From: Chelativorans xinjiangensis
GTDB lineage: Bacteria > Pseudomonadota > Alphaproteobacteria > Rhizobiales > Rhizobiaceae
Direction: 5' to 3'
NCBI RefSeq assembly: GCF_009812055.1
Contig: NZ_WQNH01000003.1
Coordinates: forward strand, 179,076 to 243,075
DNA length: 64,000 bases
The notes below the pieces were generated by a model that was given only the letters and a program-made list of their open reading frames with translations, was not told the origin of the DNA and did not search any database. Positions 30,502-40,048 of this stretch are shown in pieces; the first letter of the stretch is position 1; each line of letters begins with the position of its first letter. Position numbers and translations under genes: made by a program.

Positions 30502-30862
30502 ACGCTTAAACACTCCTGTTCTCGATAGGGCGGAGTACGCCCGCGCCCGCCCGTGCTGAAGGCCGGTTCGCAATTGAAAGGCGCTGGAGGAGATGGTTTC
30601 CGGGCGACCCTGCTGCTGCTCACGCACGTCGCCATGGCCAAGTAGCCTTGGCCCGGATGTGAAACCCCACCTTTCAGTGATTATTTCGTCTGCGCCATCA
30701 AAAGACGTATTGTCACCGGCATGTTGAAAAAAAGTAACACAAAAAGCTGAAAGAATCAACTATTTGCTGCATGTGCACAGTCGCAGCCGGTGGGCGATCC
30801 CCAGCCGGTCTTTCGCTTGCGACATGGTGACGCGGCGCTGATTGCGGCCGCGCGGCCCGTTT
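30502..30862. other. Non-coding region between fdxA and carD
   Basis: This stretch holds the carD promoter candidate (30731-30759) and a leader of about 220 nt. I see no gene or recognised RNA in it. Confidence 0.5.
30731..30759 (-). promoter_or_regulatory. Probable sigma-70 type promoter of carD
   Basis: On the minus strand TTGATT (30759-30754) is separated by 17 bp from TACTTT (30736-30731) in an AT-rich patch. Transcription would start near 30724, giving a leader of about 220 nt before carD. Confidence 0.45.
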
Positions 30863-31201
30863 CTAATCGCCTTCACCGGGCTCGGGCGAGAAGTATTTCT
30901 CGAACTTGCCTTCGACGCCGTCGAACTCCTCGGCGTCTGCCGGCGGCTCTTTCTTGGCTGTGATATTTGGCCATTTGTCGGCATATTCGGTATTGATCTG
31001 CAGCCATTTGTCGAGCCCCGGCTCGGTGTCGGGTTTGATCGCTTCGGCGGGACACTCGGGCTCGCACACACCGCAGTCGATGCACTCGTCCGGGTGGATA
31101 ACGAGCATGTTCTCGCCCTCGTAGAAGCAATCGACCGGGCACACCTCGATGCAATCCATATACTTGCACTTGATGCAGTTGTCGGTCACGACGTAGGTCA
31201 T
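30863..31201 (-). CDS. fdxA: Ferredoxin FdxA (seven-iron type)
   Basis: 112 residues. Two cysteine clusters, [19 protein letters not shown] and [14 protein letters not shown], bind a 3Fe-4S and a 4Fe-4S cluster as in FdxA/Azotobacter FdI-type ferredoxins. The C-terminal extension (about 60-112, [19 protein letters not shown]) is typical. It is a small cytosolic electron carrier whose partner is not apparent. It lies between the S4-domain gene and carD, an order conserved in Rhizobiales. Confidence 0.96.
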   Translation of the reverse strand: MTYVVTDNCIKCKYMDCIEVCPVDCFYEGENMLVIHPDECIDCGVCEPECPAEAIKPDTEPGLDKWLQINTEYADKWPNITAKKEPPADAEEFDGVEGKFEKYFSPEPGEGD

Positions 31202-31370
31202 TTCGGGCTCTCGGGTCGTCTATGGCGTCGGCGCGTGAGGTAGACCCTTTACAGGGCCGTGGCAAGGGTCGCCATTCCCCTGCCGAAGGTCGCGGGGGAA
31301 CAGCTTTCCCCGGCGCGTGGGAGGAGACAGGCAAGGCGCCAAACGGCAGGCGTCTCGCGCCCCCAATCGC

Positions 31371-31748
31371 TCACCCCTCGCCCTTCCAATCATCAAGCTC
31401 TCGCCTTTCCTTCTTCGTCGGGCGGCCGGCGCCGCGTTCGCGCAGCGGCTGCAGCGCAGAGGCTGCCGCCGGCGGGGCGGGGGGCGTGAGGTCTTCGTAG
31501 AGAAGGCGGGCTTCGGCTGCCGGCCCGCGCCGCTCACCGGCCTCGAGGATGCGGTAGATCAGGATGCGGCGGTCGAGCGTGATTGTCAGCACGTCGCCCG
31601 GCCGCACCAGGTACGAGGCCTGGTCGATCTTGTTGCGGTTGACGCGCACGCGGCCCGCCTGGGCAAGCCTGGCGGCGAGCGAGCGCGACTTGACCACACG
31701 CGCGAAGAACAGCCACTTGTCGATGCGCTGGCGTCCTTCGGCGGTCAC
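31371..31748 (-). CDS. S4-domain RNA-binding protein (Hsp15-like)
   Basis: 125 residues starting at a GTG (31748). The N-terminal S4 domain RIDKWLFFARVVKSRSLAARLAQAGRVRVNRNKIDQASYLVRPGDVLTI covers about residues 8-57. The C-terminus is basic (ERGAGRPTKKERRELDDWKGEG). Hsp15-type S4 proteins bind free 50S subunits carrying stalled nascent chains. It begins 14 bp after the helicase stop codon and is very probably co-transcribed with it. Confidence 0.9.
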   Translation of the reverse strand: MTAEGRQRIDKWLFFARVVKSRSLAARLAQAGRVRVNRNKIDQASYLVRPGDVLTITLDRRILIYRILEAGERRGPAAEARLLYEDLTPPAPPAAASALQPLRERGAGRPTKKERRELDDWKGEG

Positions 31749-31762
31749 GGGTGGCGCGGTCC

Positions 31763-34700
31763 CTACTTGGTGAGTTGGTCCCTGAGGGCGGCGAGCTTGG
31801 CGAAGGGCGAATCGGGATCGACCTTCGCCGGGCGGTCGCCGCGTGGCGGCCGGTTGTCGGGCGGGCCTTTTCGCTGGCCGTCCTTACCCTTGCGCGGCCC
31901 CTTGCGCTGGCCCTCGTCGGCGTGGCGCGGGCGGCCCTTGCCGCGCGCCTGACGGTCGCCGTCCTGCTTGTCGCGACCGCGCGGCGGGTGGCGCCGCTCG
32001 GTGCGCGCCTGCCGCCAGACGGTGACGGGCTTCGGCACTTCCTCGGCGTCTGCATCCGCGGATGCCTCGCCGGCTTCGACCTCCACGGGCTGTGCAGGCC
32101 CCTCGCCGCTGGCAAGGCCTTCCGCCTCGCCGGCCGGCGCGACGGTCTGCTCCGGCTGCGTGGCCACGGCCTCGTTCTCGACAGCGGAGCCATCCGGCGA
32201 TGGCGCCTCCACGGGCGCCGTCTCCGTCGTCCGCTGCGATTCAGCAGCAGGGTCGAGCGCGGCGGTCTCTCCCTCGCGCTCCGCCGGTTCTTCCGCGGCA
32301 GTCTCTTCCCCGCTCTCGGCCGGTGTCTCCTCCGCCCGTTTTTCCTCGGCAGGTGCCGCAGCCGCTTCCTTTGCCACCATCTCGGCCTCGGCGCTCCGGT
32401 CCAGCGTTTCGAGCCTTGCCGTCACCTCTTCAGCCGGCTTCGCATCGCCGCGATAGCCGAGCCCCTTGAGGATGGCTTCCATGTCCTCGGCGGTCGCGCC
32501 CAGGATCGACATCATGGCGGGAGTGACGACGAAGGCGCCGCTGTCATAGGCGCCGTCGGGCCGCTTGCCGGTCCCCGGTCTCCAGTTGACCGCCGGGCGG
32601 ATGAGGTCGGCCAGCCGCTCCAGGATGTCGACACGCACTGCCCGGCGGCCGAGATTGCGGAAGCCGGCGAGGCGGTAGAAGGCGCGCTCGAAGCCGGGCT
32701 CGGTGACGATGGAGGTGCGGCCGGCAGCAAGCGCCCCCACCACGTCTCCGTAGCCGGACTTGTCCCTTGCATCGTTCTTGAGCGCCCAAAGAAGCGTCGA
32801 GAGCCCGGCCGGCCCCGGCTTGATGAGGGCGGGCACGAAGACGTGGTAGGCGCCGAAGCGCACGCCGAGCCTTCTCAGCGCCGCCCGCGCCTCCTGATCG
32901 AGCGAACGCACCTCCTCGGCCACGTCGCGGCGGTTCAAAAGGCCGAAATTCTCCGCCAGCTGGAAGGCAAGCCCACGTGCGATGCCGCTCAGCATCTCGG
33001 CATTCTTCAGGTCGAGAAGCGGCTTTAGCTGGCTTTCGATCTGGAAATTGACGAAGCGCTCGGCACGCGCCGCCACCTTGTCGCGTGCCGGCCCGGTGAG
33101 CTGCTCGTCGGCGAGCAGTATCACGCGCGGCCTCAGGGCGTCGTCGCCCGCCGCCAATGTGGCCACCGGCGCGCCGAGCCAGCGCAGGATTCCGTCGGAG
33201 CCGAGCGCCAGGTCGCCGTTGGGTGCCGCGGCGAAGCGTTCGGCGCGGGTCTCGAACTCCGCAGCAAGCGCCTTCTGCGCCGCCGTCTTGACGGCGCGGG
33301 CGTCCTCACCCTCCGCGCTTTTATCGGCGGTGAAGCGGAATCCCTGCATCTCGCCCACGTGGTGGCCTTCGACCAGGACATCGCCGGCGGGGCTGATTTC
33401 TGCTTCGGGCATTGCATTCTCTCTCAAGCGCTTCATGAGCACGGAAGTCCTGCGGTCAACGAAACGTTTCGTCAATCGTTCATGCAGGGCATCCGACAGC
33501 CTGTCCTCGATCTCGCGTGTTTTTTCCTGCCAGTGTGTCGGATCGGACAACCAGCCAGGACGGTGAGAAACGAAGGTCCAGGTGCGAATCTGGGCGATTC
33601 GTGCCGACAGCGCGTCGATTTCGCCCTCGGTGGAAGAGGCGCGGCGCACCTGGTCGGCCAGATAGTCCTCGTCCACATGGCCGCTGCGGGCGAGATCCGT
33701 GAAGATGGCGCCGACCAGCTCCGCATGCTGGGCAGGCGCGATCTTGCGGTAATCGGGCAACGCGCAGGCATCCCACAGAAGCGCCACCTCGTTGCGCCTG
33801 GCGGCAAGCGCACAGATATTCTCGTCCTTCGACAGGTGATCGAGCACGCGCAAATCCGCCGCCGGCAGCGCCCGCGTCAGGCCCTCGGCCGGCGGCGCGG
33901 CCTCGAGCGAGGTCTTCAGCGCGTCGATGCTGGAGAGATCGACGTCGGCCGAGCGCCATTGCAGCATCTTCACCGGCTCGAACTGGTGCGTCTCGATGCG
34001 CTCGATCAGGGCGTCCGCGAAGGGATCCACCCTGCCGGTGACGCCGAAGGTGCCGTCGCGCACGTGGCGGCCGGCGCGGCCGGCGATCTGCGCGAGCTCT
34101 GCCGCCGAGAGGTCGCGGTTCTGGAAGCCGTCGAACTTGCGGTTCTGGGCGAAGGCCACGTGGTCGACGTCGAGGTTGAGCCCCATGCCGATGGCGTCGG
34201 TGGCGACGAGGTAATCGACGTCGCCCGACTGGTAGAGCGCGACCTGGGCATTGCGCGTGCGCGGGGAAAGCGCACCCAGAACGATGGCCGCACCGCCGCG
34301 CTGGCGGCGGATGAGCTCGCCGATGGCATAGACCTCGTCGGCCGAGAAGGCGACGACGGCAGAGCGGCGCGGCAGGCGCGTGATCTTCTTCGAGCCCGCG
34401 TAAGTGAGCACCGACATGCGCGGGCGCGTGACGACGGAGATGCCTCTCAAAAGCCTCTCCAGGATGCCGCGCATGGTGGCCGCGCCCAGAAGCAGGGTCT
34501 CCTGCCGGCCGCGCAGGTGGAGGATGCGGTCGGTGAAGATGTGGCCGCGCTCAAGGTCGCCGGCAAGCTGCACCTCGTCGATGGCGACGAAGGCGGCGTC
34601 GGTCTGGCGCGGCATCGCCTCAACCGTGCACACGGAGTAGCGCGCGCCAGGAGGCACGATCTTCTCCTCGCCGGTGATCAGCGCCACGTTCCGCTCGCCG

Positions 34701-34891
34701 ACGCGGCTCGCCACGCGGCCGTAGACCTCGCGCGCCAGGAGGCGCAGCGGCAGGCCGATGAGGCCGGACTCGTGCGCCACCATCCGCTCGATGGCCAGAT
34801 GCGTCTTGCCGGTGTTGGTGGGTCCCAGAACCGCCGTCACGCCGCGCCCGTCGAGGACGGCAGGTTCGCTGTACTTTGGCTGAATGTTCAT
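31763..34891 (-). CDS. SUV3-like superfamily 2 RNA helicase with charged C-terminal tail
   Basis: 1042 residues. Walker A is GPTNTGKT (23-30), motif II is DEVQ (105-108), motif VI is in AQIAGRAGRH, and the sequence around GLNLDVDHVAF matches the SUV3/mitochondrial degradosome helicase group. Residues about 850-960 are Ala/Glu-rich and acidic; the last 90 are strongly basic (RGRDKQDGDRQARGKGRP...), a probable RNA-binding tail. In Alphaproteobacteria the exact role of this conserved helicase is not settled. It is first of the helicase-S4-fdxA-carD cluster, and its upstream region (34892-35452) is unusually rich in repeats. Confidence 0.92.
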   Translation of the reverse strand: MNIQPKYSEPAVLDGRGVTAVLGPTNTGKTHLAIERMVAHESGLIGLPLRLLAREVYGRVASRVGERNVALITGEEKIVPPGARYSVCTVEAMPRQTDAAFVAIDEVQLAGDLERGHIFTDRILHLRGRQETLLLGAATMRGILERLLRGISVVTRPRMSVLTYAGSKKITRLPRRSAVVAFSADEVYAIGELIRRQRGGAAIVLGALSPRTRNAQVALYQSGDVDYLVATDAIGMGLNLDVDHVAFAQNRKFDGFQNRDLSAAELAQIAGRAGRHVRDGTFGVTGRVDPFADALIERIETHQFEPVKMLQWRSADVDLSSIDALKTSLEAAPPAEGLTRALPAADLRVLDHLSKDENICALAARRNEVALLWDACALPDYRKIAPAQHAELVGAIFTDLARSGHVDEDYLADQVRRASSTEGEIDALSARIAQIRTWTFVSHRPGWLSDPTHWQEKTREIEDRLSDALHERLTKRFVDRRTSVLMKRLRENAMPEAEISPAGDVLVEGHHVGEMQGFRFTADKSAEGEDARAVKTAAQKALAAEFETRAERFAAAPNGDLALGSDGILRWLGAPVATLAAGDDALRPRVILLADEQLTGPARDKVAARAERFVNFQIESQLKPLLDLKNAEMLSGIARGLAFQLAENFGLLNRRDVAEEVRSLDQEARAALRRLGVRFGAYHVFVPALIKPGPAGLSTLLWALKNDARDKSGYGDVVGALAAGRTSIVTEPGFERAFYRLAGFRNLGRRAVRVDILERLADLIRPAVNWRPGTGKRPDGAYDSGAFVVTPAMMSILGATAEDMEAILKGLGYRGDAKPAEEVTARLETLDRSAEAEMVAKEAAAAPAEEKRAEETPAESGEETAAEEPAEREGETAALDPAAESQRTTETAPVEAPSPDGSAVENEAVATQPEQTVAPAGEAEGLASGEGPAQPVEVEAGEASADADAEEVPKPVTVWRQARTERRHPPRGRDKQDGDRQARGKGRPRHADEGQRKGPRKGKDGQRKGPPDNRPPRGDRPAKVDPDSPFAKLAALRDQLTK

Positions 34892-35452
34892 CCGCAGCCT
34901 GATCTCGCATGCGTGGTGCGGAAGCGCAAAGCCCCCGCTACCGCCGCAGACATATAGGAAGTGACCCGGGGAGCGAAAGGCAAAAAACGCTCCCGATTAA
35001 TCTTTGGAACGAGTCTGGAACGAATCGGCGACGAATCACCGACCTGACGATGTTCTCTGTTTGTACACCACAATATATGGGGCTCCAAGCGTCGCTCACA
35101 GCCACATCGTGAATCGCTGTTCCGGCGCTCTGCACGATTCCGCTGCCGCACGTTAACTTTTGCCCTTCCGTTCGATGCCGGCGCGGTGCCACTATAGCGA
35201 AGCTTCAGATTTCATTAATGTTTCCAAAGCCTTCGTTAACGGCTTCGTGCCCTCGGAACGGCTCGCCGTTAACGTTCCGGCCAAACCCGGAACGAAACGG
35301 CGACGAATCAGCTATCGGAGAATATTCCCCTTTCGTTCCACACAAGATGTTGTGTCTTCAATAGCTTGTCGACCGACGCTCCACAGGATTCCCACAGGTG
35401 GGCCCGCGGGGCTGTTAACAGTTTCGTCTCGTTATGGGGCACATGCGCCTAT
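34892..35452. other. Repeat-rich, gene-free 560-bp region upstream of the helicase gene
   Basis: I find no convincing gene. Visible structure: a 22-bp direct repeat with one mismatch (35017-35038 and 35289-35310, core GGCGACGAATCA); the inverted pair CGTTAACGGC ... GCCGTTAACG near 35237-35277; four GTTAAC hexamers; a short palindrome ACACAA-GATG-TTGTGT near 35340; and several GGAACGA/TCGTTCC motifs. It must contain the helicase promoter. Confidence 0.6.
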
Positions 35453-36175
35453 TCAGGCGATGTACTGCCCGCCATTGGCCGTCAGCGTTGAGCCGGTGAT
35501 GAAGCCGGCCTCGTCGGAGGCGAGGAAGACGACGCAGCGGGCGATCTCCGCCGCCTCGCCCAGCCGGCCGACGGGGATCTGGGCGATAATCTTCTCGCGC
35601 ACCGCCTCCGGCACGGCCATCACCATATCGGTGGCGATGTAGCCGGGGCAGATGGCGTTGACGGTGATGCCGGTGCGCGCGCCTTCCTGCGCCAGCGCCT
35701 TGGTGAAGCCGAGATCGCCGGCCTTGGCGGCCGAATAGTTCGCCTGGCCCATCTGGCCCTTCTGGCCGTTGATGGAGGAGATGGTGATGACGCGGCCGAA
35801 CTGGCGCTCGCGCATGCCGGACCACAGCGGGTGCGTCATGTTGAAGACGCCGGACAGATTGGTGTCGATGACCTCGCGCCATTGCTCGGGCGTCATCTTG
35901 TGGAACATGGCGTCGCGGGTGATGCCGGCGTTGTTCACCAGCACGTCGACGGGCCCCAACTCAGCCTCCACCTGGGCGATGCCGGCCGCGCAAGCCCCGT
36001 AATCGGCCACCGACCACCGAAAAGCGGGAATGCCCGTCTCCTCGGTAAAGCGCTTCGCCGCCTCCTCGTTGCCGGCATAGTTTGCAGCGACCTTGTAGCC
36101 CGCTTCCTTCAGTCCCACCGAAATGGCCGCACCGATGCCGCGGGTGCCACCGGTCACGAGTGCCGTTCTGGACAT
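35453..36175 (-). CDS. phaB: Acetoacetyl-CoA reductase
   Basis: 240-residue short-chain dehydrogenase. NADPH-binding TGGTRGIG is at the N-terminus, NNAG in the middle, and the catalytic Ser-Tyr-Lys is in SSINGQKGQMGQANYSAAKAG. The PhaB-type feature TRDAMFHKMTPEQW is present. It reduces acetoacetyl-CoA to (R)-3-hydroxybutyryl-CoA, the monomer for polyhydroxybutyrate. It follows phaA after 127 bp that contain an inverted heptamer-repeat array. Confidence 0.96.
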   Translation of the reverse strand: MSRTALVTGGTRGIGAAISVGLKEAGYKVAANYAGNEEAAKRFTEETGIPAFRWSVADYGACAAGIAQVEAELGPVDVLVNNAGITRDAMFHKMTPEQWREVIDTNLSGVFNMTHPLWSGMRERQFGRVITISSINGQKGQMGQANYSAAKAGDLGFTKALAQEGARTGITVNAICPGYIATDMVMAVPEAVREKIIAQIPVGRLGEAAEIARCVVFLASDEAGFITGSTLTANGGQYIA

Positions 36176-36204
36176 GTGTCTCCTCCCAATATGGCACTGA
36201 TAAA

Positions 36205-36299
36205 TGGTGAATAGTGAATGGTGAATAGAATCGCTTCAATCGCGCGAGTTTCTATTCGCCACCACAAATCTATTCACCATTCACCATTCACTATTCACC
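36205..36299. repeat. Inverted arrays of a heptamer tandem repeat, copy 1
   Basis: Units of GTGAATA/GTGAATG run at 36205-36228, and their complement (four units, CTATTCACCATTCACC...) runs at 36270-36299. The arrays could pair into a long stem in the phaA-phaB intergenic transcript. A second such structure is at 54745-54845. Confidence 0.9.
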
Positions 36300-36302
36300 C
36301 TC

Positions 36303-37484
36303 TCACCGCTCCACGCACAGCGCCACGCCCATGCCTCCTCCGATGCACAGCGTGGCGAGGCCCTTCTTCGCGCCGCGGCGGCGCATCTCATAGAGAAGCG
36401 TGTTGAGCACGCGAGCGCCGGAGGCACCGATGGGGTGGCCGATGGCGATGGCGCCGCCGTTCACGTTCACGATCTCCGGATTCCAGCCCATGTCCTTGTT
36501 GACCGCGCAGGCCTGCGCGGCGAAGGCCTCGTTGGCCTCCACCAGATCGAGATCCTCGACGCGCCAGCCGGCCTTCTCCAGCGCCCGGCGGGAAGCCGGA
36601 ATGGGGCCGGTGCCCATCACCGCCGGGTCGACGCCGGCGGTCGCCCAGGAGGCGATGCGCGCCAGCGGCTCGACGCCGCGGCGGGCGGCCTCCTCCTCGC
36701 TCATCAGGACGACGCCGGCCGCACCATCGTTGATGCCGGATGCGTTGCCGGCGGTCACGGTGCCTTCTTTGTCGAAGGCGGGGCGCAGCTTCTGCATGTT
36801 CTCGAGTGTGGCGCCGTGACGGATATACTCGTCGTCCTCGACGACGATGTCGCCCTTGCGCGTCTTGACGGTGACAGCCGCGATCTCGTCCTTGAAGCGG
36901 CCCGCCTTCTGGGCGGCCTCGGCCTTGTTCTGCGAGGCGAGCGCGAAGGCGTCCTGCTCTTCACGGGTGATCTGGAAAGCGCGGGCGACGTTCTCAGCGG
37001 TGATCCCCATGTGGTAGCCGTTGAAGGCATCCCACAGGCCGTCGCGTATCATGGTGTCGACCATGGCGTAGTCGCCCATCTTCACGCCGCCGCGCAGGTG
37101 CGCGCAGTGCGGCGACAGCGACATGGATTCCTGGCCACCGGCGACGATGACGCTCGCGTCGCCGCAGGCGATCTGCTGCATGCCGATGGCGACCGCCCTG
37201 AGGCCGGAGCCGCACACCTGGTTAATGCCCCAGGCCGTCGTCTCCTTGGGCAGGCCGGCGGCGACTGCGGCCTGGCGTGCCGGGTTCTGGCCCTGACCGG
37301 CCGTCAGCACCTGGCCGAGGATGACCTCGTCGACTTCCCCTCCCTCCACCTTCGCACGCTCAAGGAGGGAGCGGATGACCACGGCGCCGAGCTCGTGCGC
37401 GGGCGTTTGGGCAAAGGACCCGCTGAACGCACCCACGGGCGTGCGCGCCGCGCTGGCGACGACGATGGCGTTGGAAGACGGCAT
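36303..37484 (-). CDS. phaA: Acetyl-CoA C-acetyltransferase (beta-ketothiolase)
   Basis: 393 residues. The acylated nucleophile is Cys91 in [10 protein letters not shown], catalytic His350 is in [14 protein letters not shown], and Cys380 is in CIGGGMG. It condenses two acetyl-CoA to acetoacetyl-CoA, the first step of polyhydroxybutyrate synthesis. It is the first gene of phaA-phaB, divergent from phaR. Confidence 0.96.
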   Translation of the reverse strand: MPSSNAIVVASAARTPVGAFSGSFAQTPAHELGAVVIRSLLERAKVEGGEVDEVILGQVLTAGQGQNPARQAAVAAGLPKETTAWGINQVCGSGLRAVAIGMQQIACGDASVIVAGGQESMSLSPHCAHLRGGVKMGDYAMVDTMIRDGLWDAFNGYHMGITAENVARAFQITREEQDAFALASQNKAEAAQKAGRFKDEIAAVTVKTRKGDIVVEDDEYIRHGATLENMQKLRPAFDKEGTVTAGNASGINDGAAGVVLMSEEEAARRGVEPLARIASWATAGVDPAVMGTGPIPASRRALEKAGWRVEDLDLVEANEAFAAQACAVNKDMGWNPEIVNVNGGAIAIGHPIGASGARVLNTLLYEMRRRGAKKGLATLCIGGGMGVALCVER

Positions 37485-37714
37485 GGCTCACTCCCTACTT
37501 GGCGATGATCACTGCATAACTGCTTTTGTTGCGTTCATTCGGCAGCGCGTCAAGCGCACGCTGCCTCCACGATCGGTGAAAATGCGGCGCGCGCGAAATT
37601 GCGTTCGCGCTTGCAGCGAAAACCGCTTTCAATTGCCGCACTCTTTCGCATATCCTGCCTGCCAAGCGGGACCGTGAGGATCCGCTGTGAAGTAGCGCAG
37701 GGGGAGGTCTGCGA

Positions 37715-38311
37715 ATGCCTGGAAAAGATGATCCGGTGGTTATCAAGAAATATGCCAACCGCCGCCTCTACAACACCGGCACCAGCACTTACGTGACGTT
37801 GGAGGACTTGGCCGAGATGGTCAAGCGCGACGAGGATTTCGTGGTGCAGGATGCCAAGACGGGCGATGACATCACCCATTCCGTTCTGACCCAGATCATC
37901 TTCGAGCTGGAGAACGACAAGAACGGGCAGAACATGCTGCCCATCTCCTTCCTGCGCCAGCTCATCTCGTTTTACGGGGATCAGATGCAGATGGTGGTGC
38001 CGAGCTTCCTTGAGCAGTCCATGCTGGCCTTCGCCAAGGAGCAGGAGCGCCTGCGCGAACAGATGACGCAGGCCTTCGGCAAGACGCCGATGGGCGACAT
38101 GATGCAGATGAACGCGCCCATGAAGATGGTCGAGGAGCAGACGCGGCGCAACATCGAGATGTTCCAACAGGCCATGCGCATGTTCTCGCCGACGCCACCC
38201 GGCGGCTCCAACGGGCCGCGCGAGGAGGCCGGCGAGGCGGGCGACCTGAAGGAGCTGCGCGAGCAGGTGGCGGCCATGCAGCGCAAGATCGACTCGATGT
38301 CGAAGGATTAA
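37715..38311 (+). CDS. phaR: Polyhydroxyalkanoate synthesis repressor PhaR
   Basis: 198 residues. The N-terminal DNA-binding domain VIKKYANRRLYNTGTSTYVTLEDLAEMVK (about 9-37) is the PhaR hallmark, followed by a PHB-accumulation regulatory domain and a Gln/Met-rich C-terminus. It represses phasin and PHB genes, leaves DNA when it binds nascent PHB granules, and influences carbon flow. A strong GGGGGAGG ribosome-binding site precedes the ATG. Its divergence from phaAB suggests control of the shared intergenic region. Confidence 0.94.
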   Translation: MPGKDDPVVIKKYANRRLYNTGTSTYVTLEDLAEMVKRDEDFVVQDAKTGDDITHSVLTQIIFELENDKNGQNMLPISFLRQLISFYGDQMQMVVPSFLEQSMLAFAKEQERLREQMTQAFGKTPMGDMMQMNAPMKMVEEQTRRNIEMFQQAMRMFSPTPPGGSNGPREEAGEAGDLKELREQVAAMQRKIDSMSKD

Positions 38312-38353
38312 CAACTTCCGGGTCGAAGGATTAACCCGCGTTAACGCGCCGCC

Positions 38354-38389
38354 AAAAAAGGGAAAGGCCGGCGCTAGGCCGGCCCTTCC
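38354..38389 (-). terminator. Terminator of rpmF
   Basis: On the minus strand GGAAGGGCCGGC and GCCGGCCTTTCC pair with one mismatch around a short loop and run into CTTTTTT. It lies 25 bp beyond the rpmF stop, and may also slow phaR transcription from the other side. Confidence 0.75.
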
Positions 38390-38414
38390 ACATGTTGCCT
38401 GAGATCCGAAAAGC

Positions 38415-38597
38415 TTACGCTTCTTTCGGTTCCAGTACCTGACGGCCACGATACATGCCCGTCTTCAGGTCTATGTGATGCGGGCGGCGCAACTCGCCCG
38501 AATCCTTGTCCTCGACATAGGTCGGCTTCTTGAGCGCATCGGCCGCGCGGCGCATGCCACGCTTCGACGGCGACGTCTTTCTTTTAGGTACAGCCAT
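38415..38597 (-). CDS. rpmF: 50S ribosomal protein L32
   Basis: 60 residues starting [22 protein letters not shown], standard for alphaproteobacterial bL32. It carries no zinc-binding CxxC motif, as usual in this class. It stands alone between phaR (convergent) and the mtgA-associated gene, with its own terminator. Confidence 0.97.
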   Translation of the reverse strand: MAVPKRKTSPSKRGMRRAADALKKPTYVEDKDSGELRRPHHIDLKTGMYRGRQVLEPKEA

Positions 38598-38758
38598 TGT
38601 GCTCTCCGCTATTCGGTCAACTGCTCTTGTGGCCCCGCTCGTTCAGGGGCCTTGCAATGCGGCCGTGCAATTTGGAATTCGCGCCGCCTATACACGGCAA
38701 TCGACCCTTTGGCCAGTGGGGCGCGGCGATTTTTTGCGCCGGCGCCGAGCAAACCGGC

Positions 38759-39166
38759 TCAATCCTCGCTTTCGGCGCGTATGGCGTAGCGGTCGACGAG
38801 CGCCGGATGGATGAGCTTCGCGTGCAGCATGAGAAGGACGGTTTCGGCATCCCGGCCCTCCCCCGCCTCCAGGGCCGTCTCCATGCGCCGCGTGGCCGCG
38901 GCGAGACGCGCCTCGCCGTTTTCGTGGGCGAAGAGTTCGCCGCCGAGCGCACAGAAGGCCATCAGCTCGCCCACGGAAGGATAGGCCGCAGGAGGCGGCT
39001 CCGGCGTCTCTTCGCTCGTCATCAAGCCGACGGCTGCAAGTTTCACGCCCTCGGGCACCTGGGCGGGGTGGAGGCCCGCATCCCGCAGCGCCTCGTCCAG
39101 CCGGCGCATGTCCTCAGAGCGCCCGAAAATGCCGAAGAAGCCGATGGAGGAGCCGCGTTTTACCAT
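38759..39166 (-). CDS. Conserved hypothetical protein next to mtgA
   Basis: 135 residues, starting MVKRGSSIGFFGIFGRSEDMRRLDEALRDAGL. No signal peptide or membrane segment; mostly helical, soluble. I recall similar small proteins beside mtgA in Rhizobiales but know no function. It starts 18 bp after the mtgA stop, so co-expression is likely. Codon use and composition match its neighbours. Confidence 0.75.
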   Translation of the reverse strand: MVKRGSSIGFFGIFGRSEDMRRLDEALRDAGLHPAQVPEGVKLAAVGLMTSEETPEPPPAAYPSVGELMAFCALGGELFAHENGEARLAAATRRMETALEAGEGRDAETVLLMLHAKLIHPALVDRYAIRAESED

Positions 39167-39184
39167 ACCGTACCTCCGCCGCGC

Positions 39185-39922
39185 TCAGTCGAGGCAGCCG
39201 ACATAGGCGCCAGCCCTTGCAGCGCGCCTTTCGATGATTGAGGCCAGCCTGCCCAGCCCCGCAGACGGTCTTGCCGGGTTACGCCCGACGGGATTGGGCA
39301 GAGTGACCGCCAGAAGCGCCGCCTGCCGCGCCGACAGGTCCCTGGCCGGGCGGCCGAAATGGTATTGGGAAGCGGCCTCCACACCATAGATATTCGGGCC
39401 CCATTCAGCGATGTTGAGATAGATCTCCATGATGCGCCGCTTCGGCACCACCGCATCGAAATAGAGCGCCAGCGGCGCCTCCATGACCTTGCGCACGTAG
39501 GAGCGGCCGGACCACAGGAAAAGGTTCTTCACCGTCTGCATGGGGATCGTCGAGGCCCCACGCGGGCGCTCGCCGGAAAGCGCATCGCTGACGACCGTAT
39601 TGAGCGCCCCCCAATCGACACCGGAATGGGCACAGAACTGCCCATCCTCCGACATCATGACGGCGTGCGCGACGGCGGTACCCATATCCTCGAGCGGCAT
39701 CCAGCGGCGGTCATAGCCCTGCAGCGTCACTAAGTCGGCCAGCATCAGGGTCGACACCGGATGCACCCACGAAACGCGGTAAAGGAGCGTGAGGCCGAAC
39801 GGCAGCAGCGCGAGGATGACGAGAGCGGCGACAAGCCGGCGCAACCATGCCCTGCCCCACCGGCGCGCGCGCGACCGCTTCCGCCGGCGCCCGCCAGCCG
39901 GCCGTCTTTCCCCTTTCACCAT
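39185..39922 (-). CDS. mtgA: Monofunctional biosynthetic peptidoglycan transglycosylase
   Basis: 245 residues from the ATG at 39922 ([11 protein letters not shown]). A strongly basic N-terminus precedes one membrane anchor (about 28-48, [19 protein letters not shown]). The GT51 glycosyltransferase domain shows [33 protein letters not shown] and [25 protein letters not shown]. It polymerises lipid II glycan strands without crosslinking them. The same frame stays open far upstream to 40930, but that sequence is antisense to the prenyl synthase gene and is not part of mtgA. Confidence 0.94.
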   Translation of the reverse strand: MVKGERRPAGGRRRKRSRARRWGRAWLRRLVAALVILALLPFGLTLLYRVSWVHPVSTLMLADLVTLQGYDRRWMPLEDMGTAVAHAVMMSEDGQFCAHSGVDWGALNTVVSDALSGERPRGASTIPMQTVKNLFLWSGRSYVRKVMEAPLALYFDAVVPKRRIMEIYLNIAEWGPNIYGVEAASQYHFGRPARDLSARQAALLAVTLPNPVGRNPARPSAGLGRLASIIERRAARAGAYVGCLD

Positions 39923-40048
39923 CGGCGCCGGCAAGTTCTTCTCCCAATCGGCTTCCCGCCTTCGAATACCGGCCATGGATGAGGCTGGCAACGGGGAATG
40001 GGCACCCCGCCCTTGACCACGGCGACGAATAGCGCCATCGCTCCCGCC

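Noticed and set aside
34892..35452. Replication origin
   Set aside because: A few GTTAAC and CCACAG-like sites are present, but there is no clear DnaA-box cluster and no dnaA, hemE, parAB or repABC neighbour.
36205..36299. Heptamer arrays as a CRISPR array
   Set aside because: Units are 7 bp in tandem without spacers, face their own complement, and no cas gene is present.
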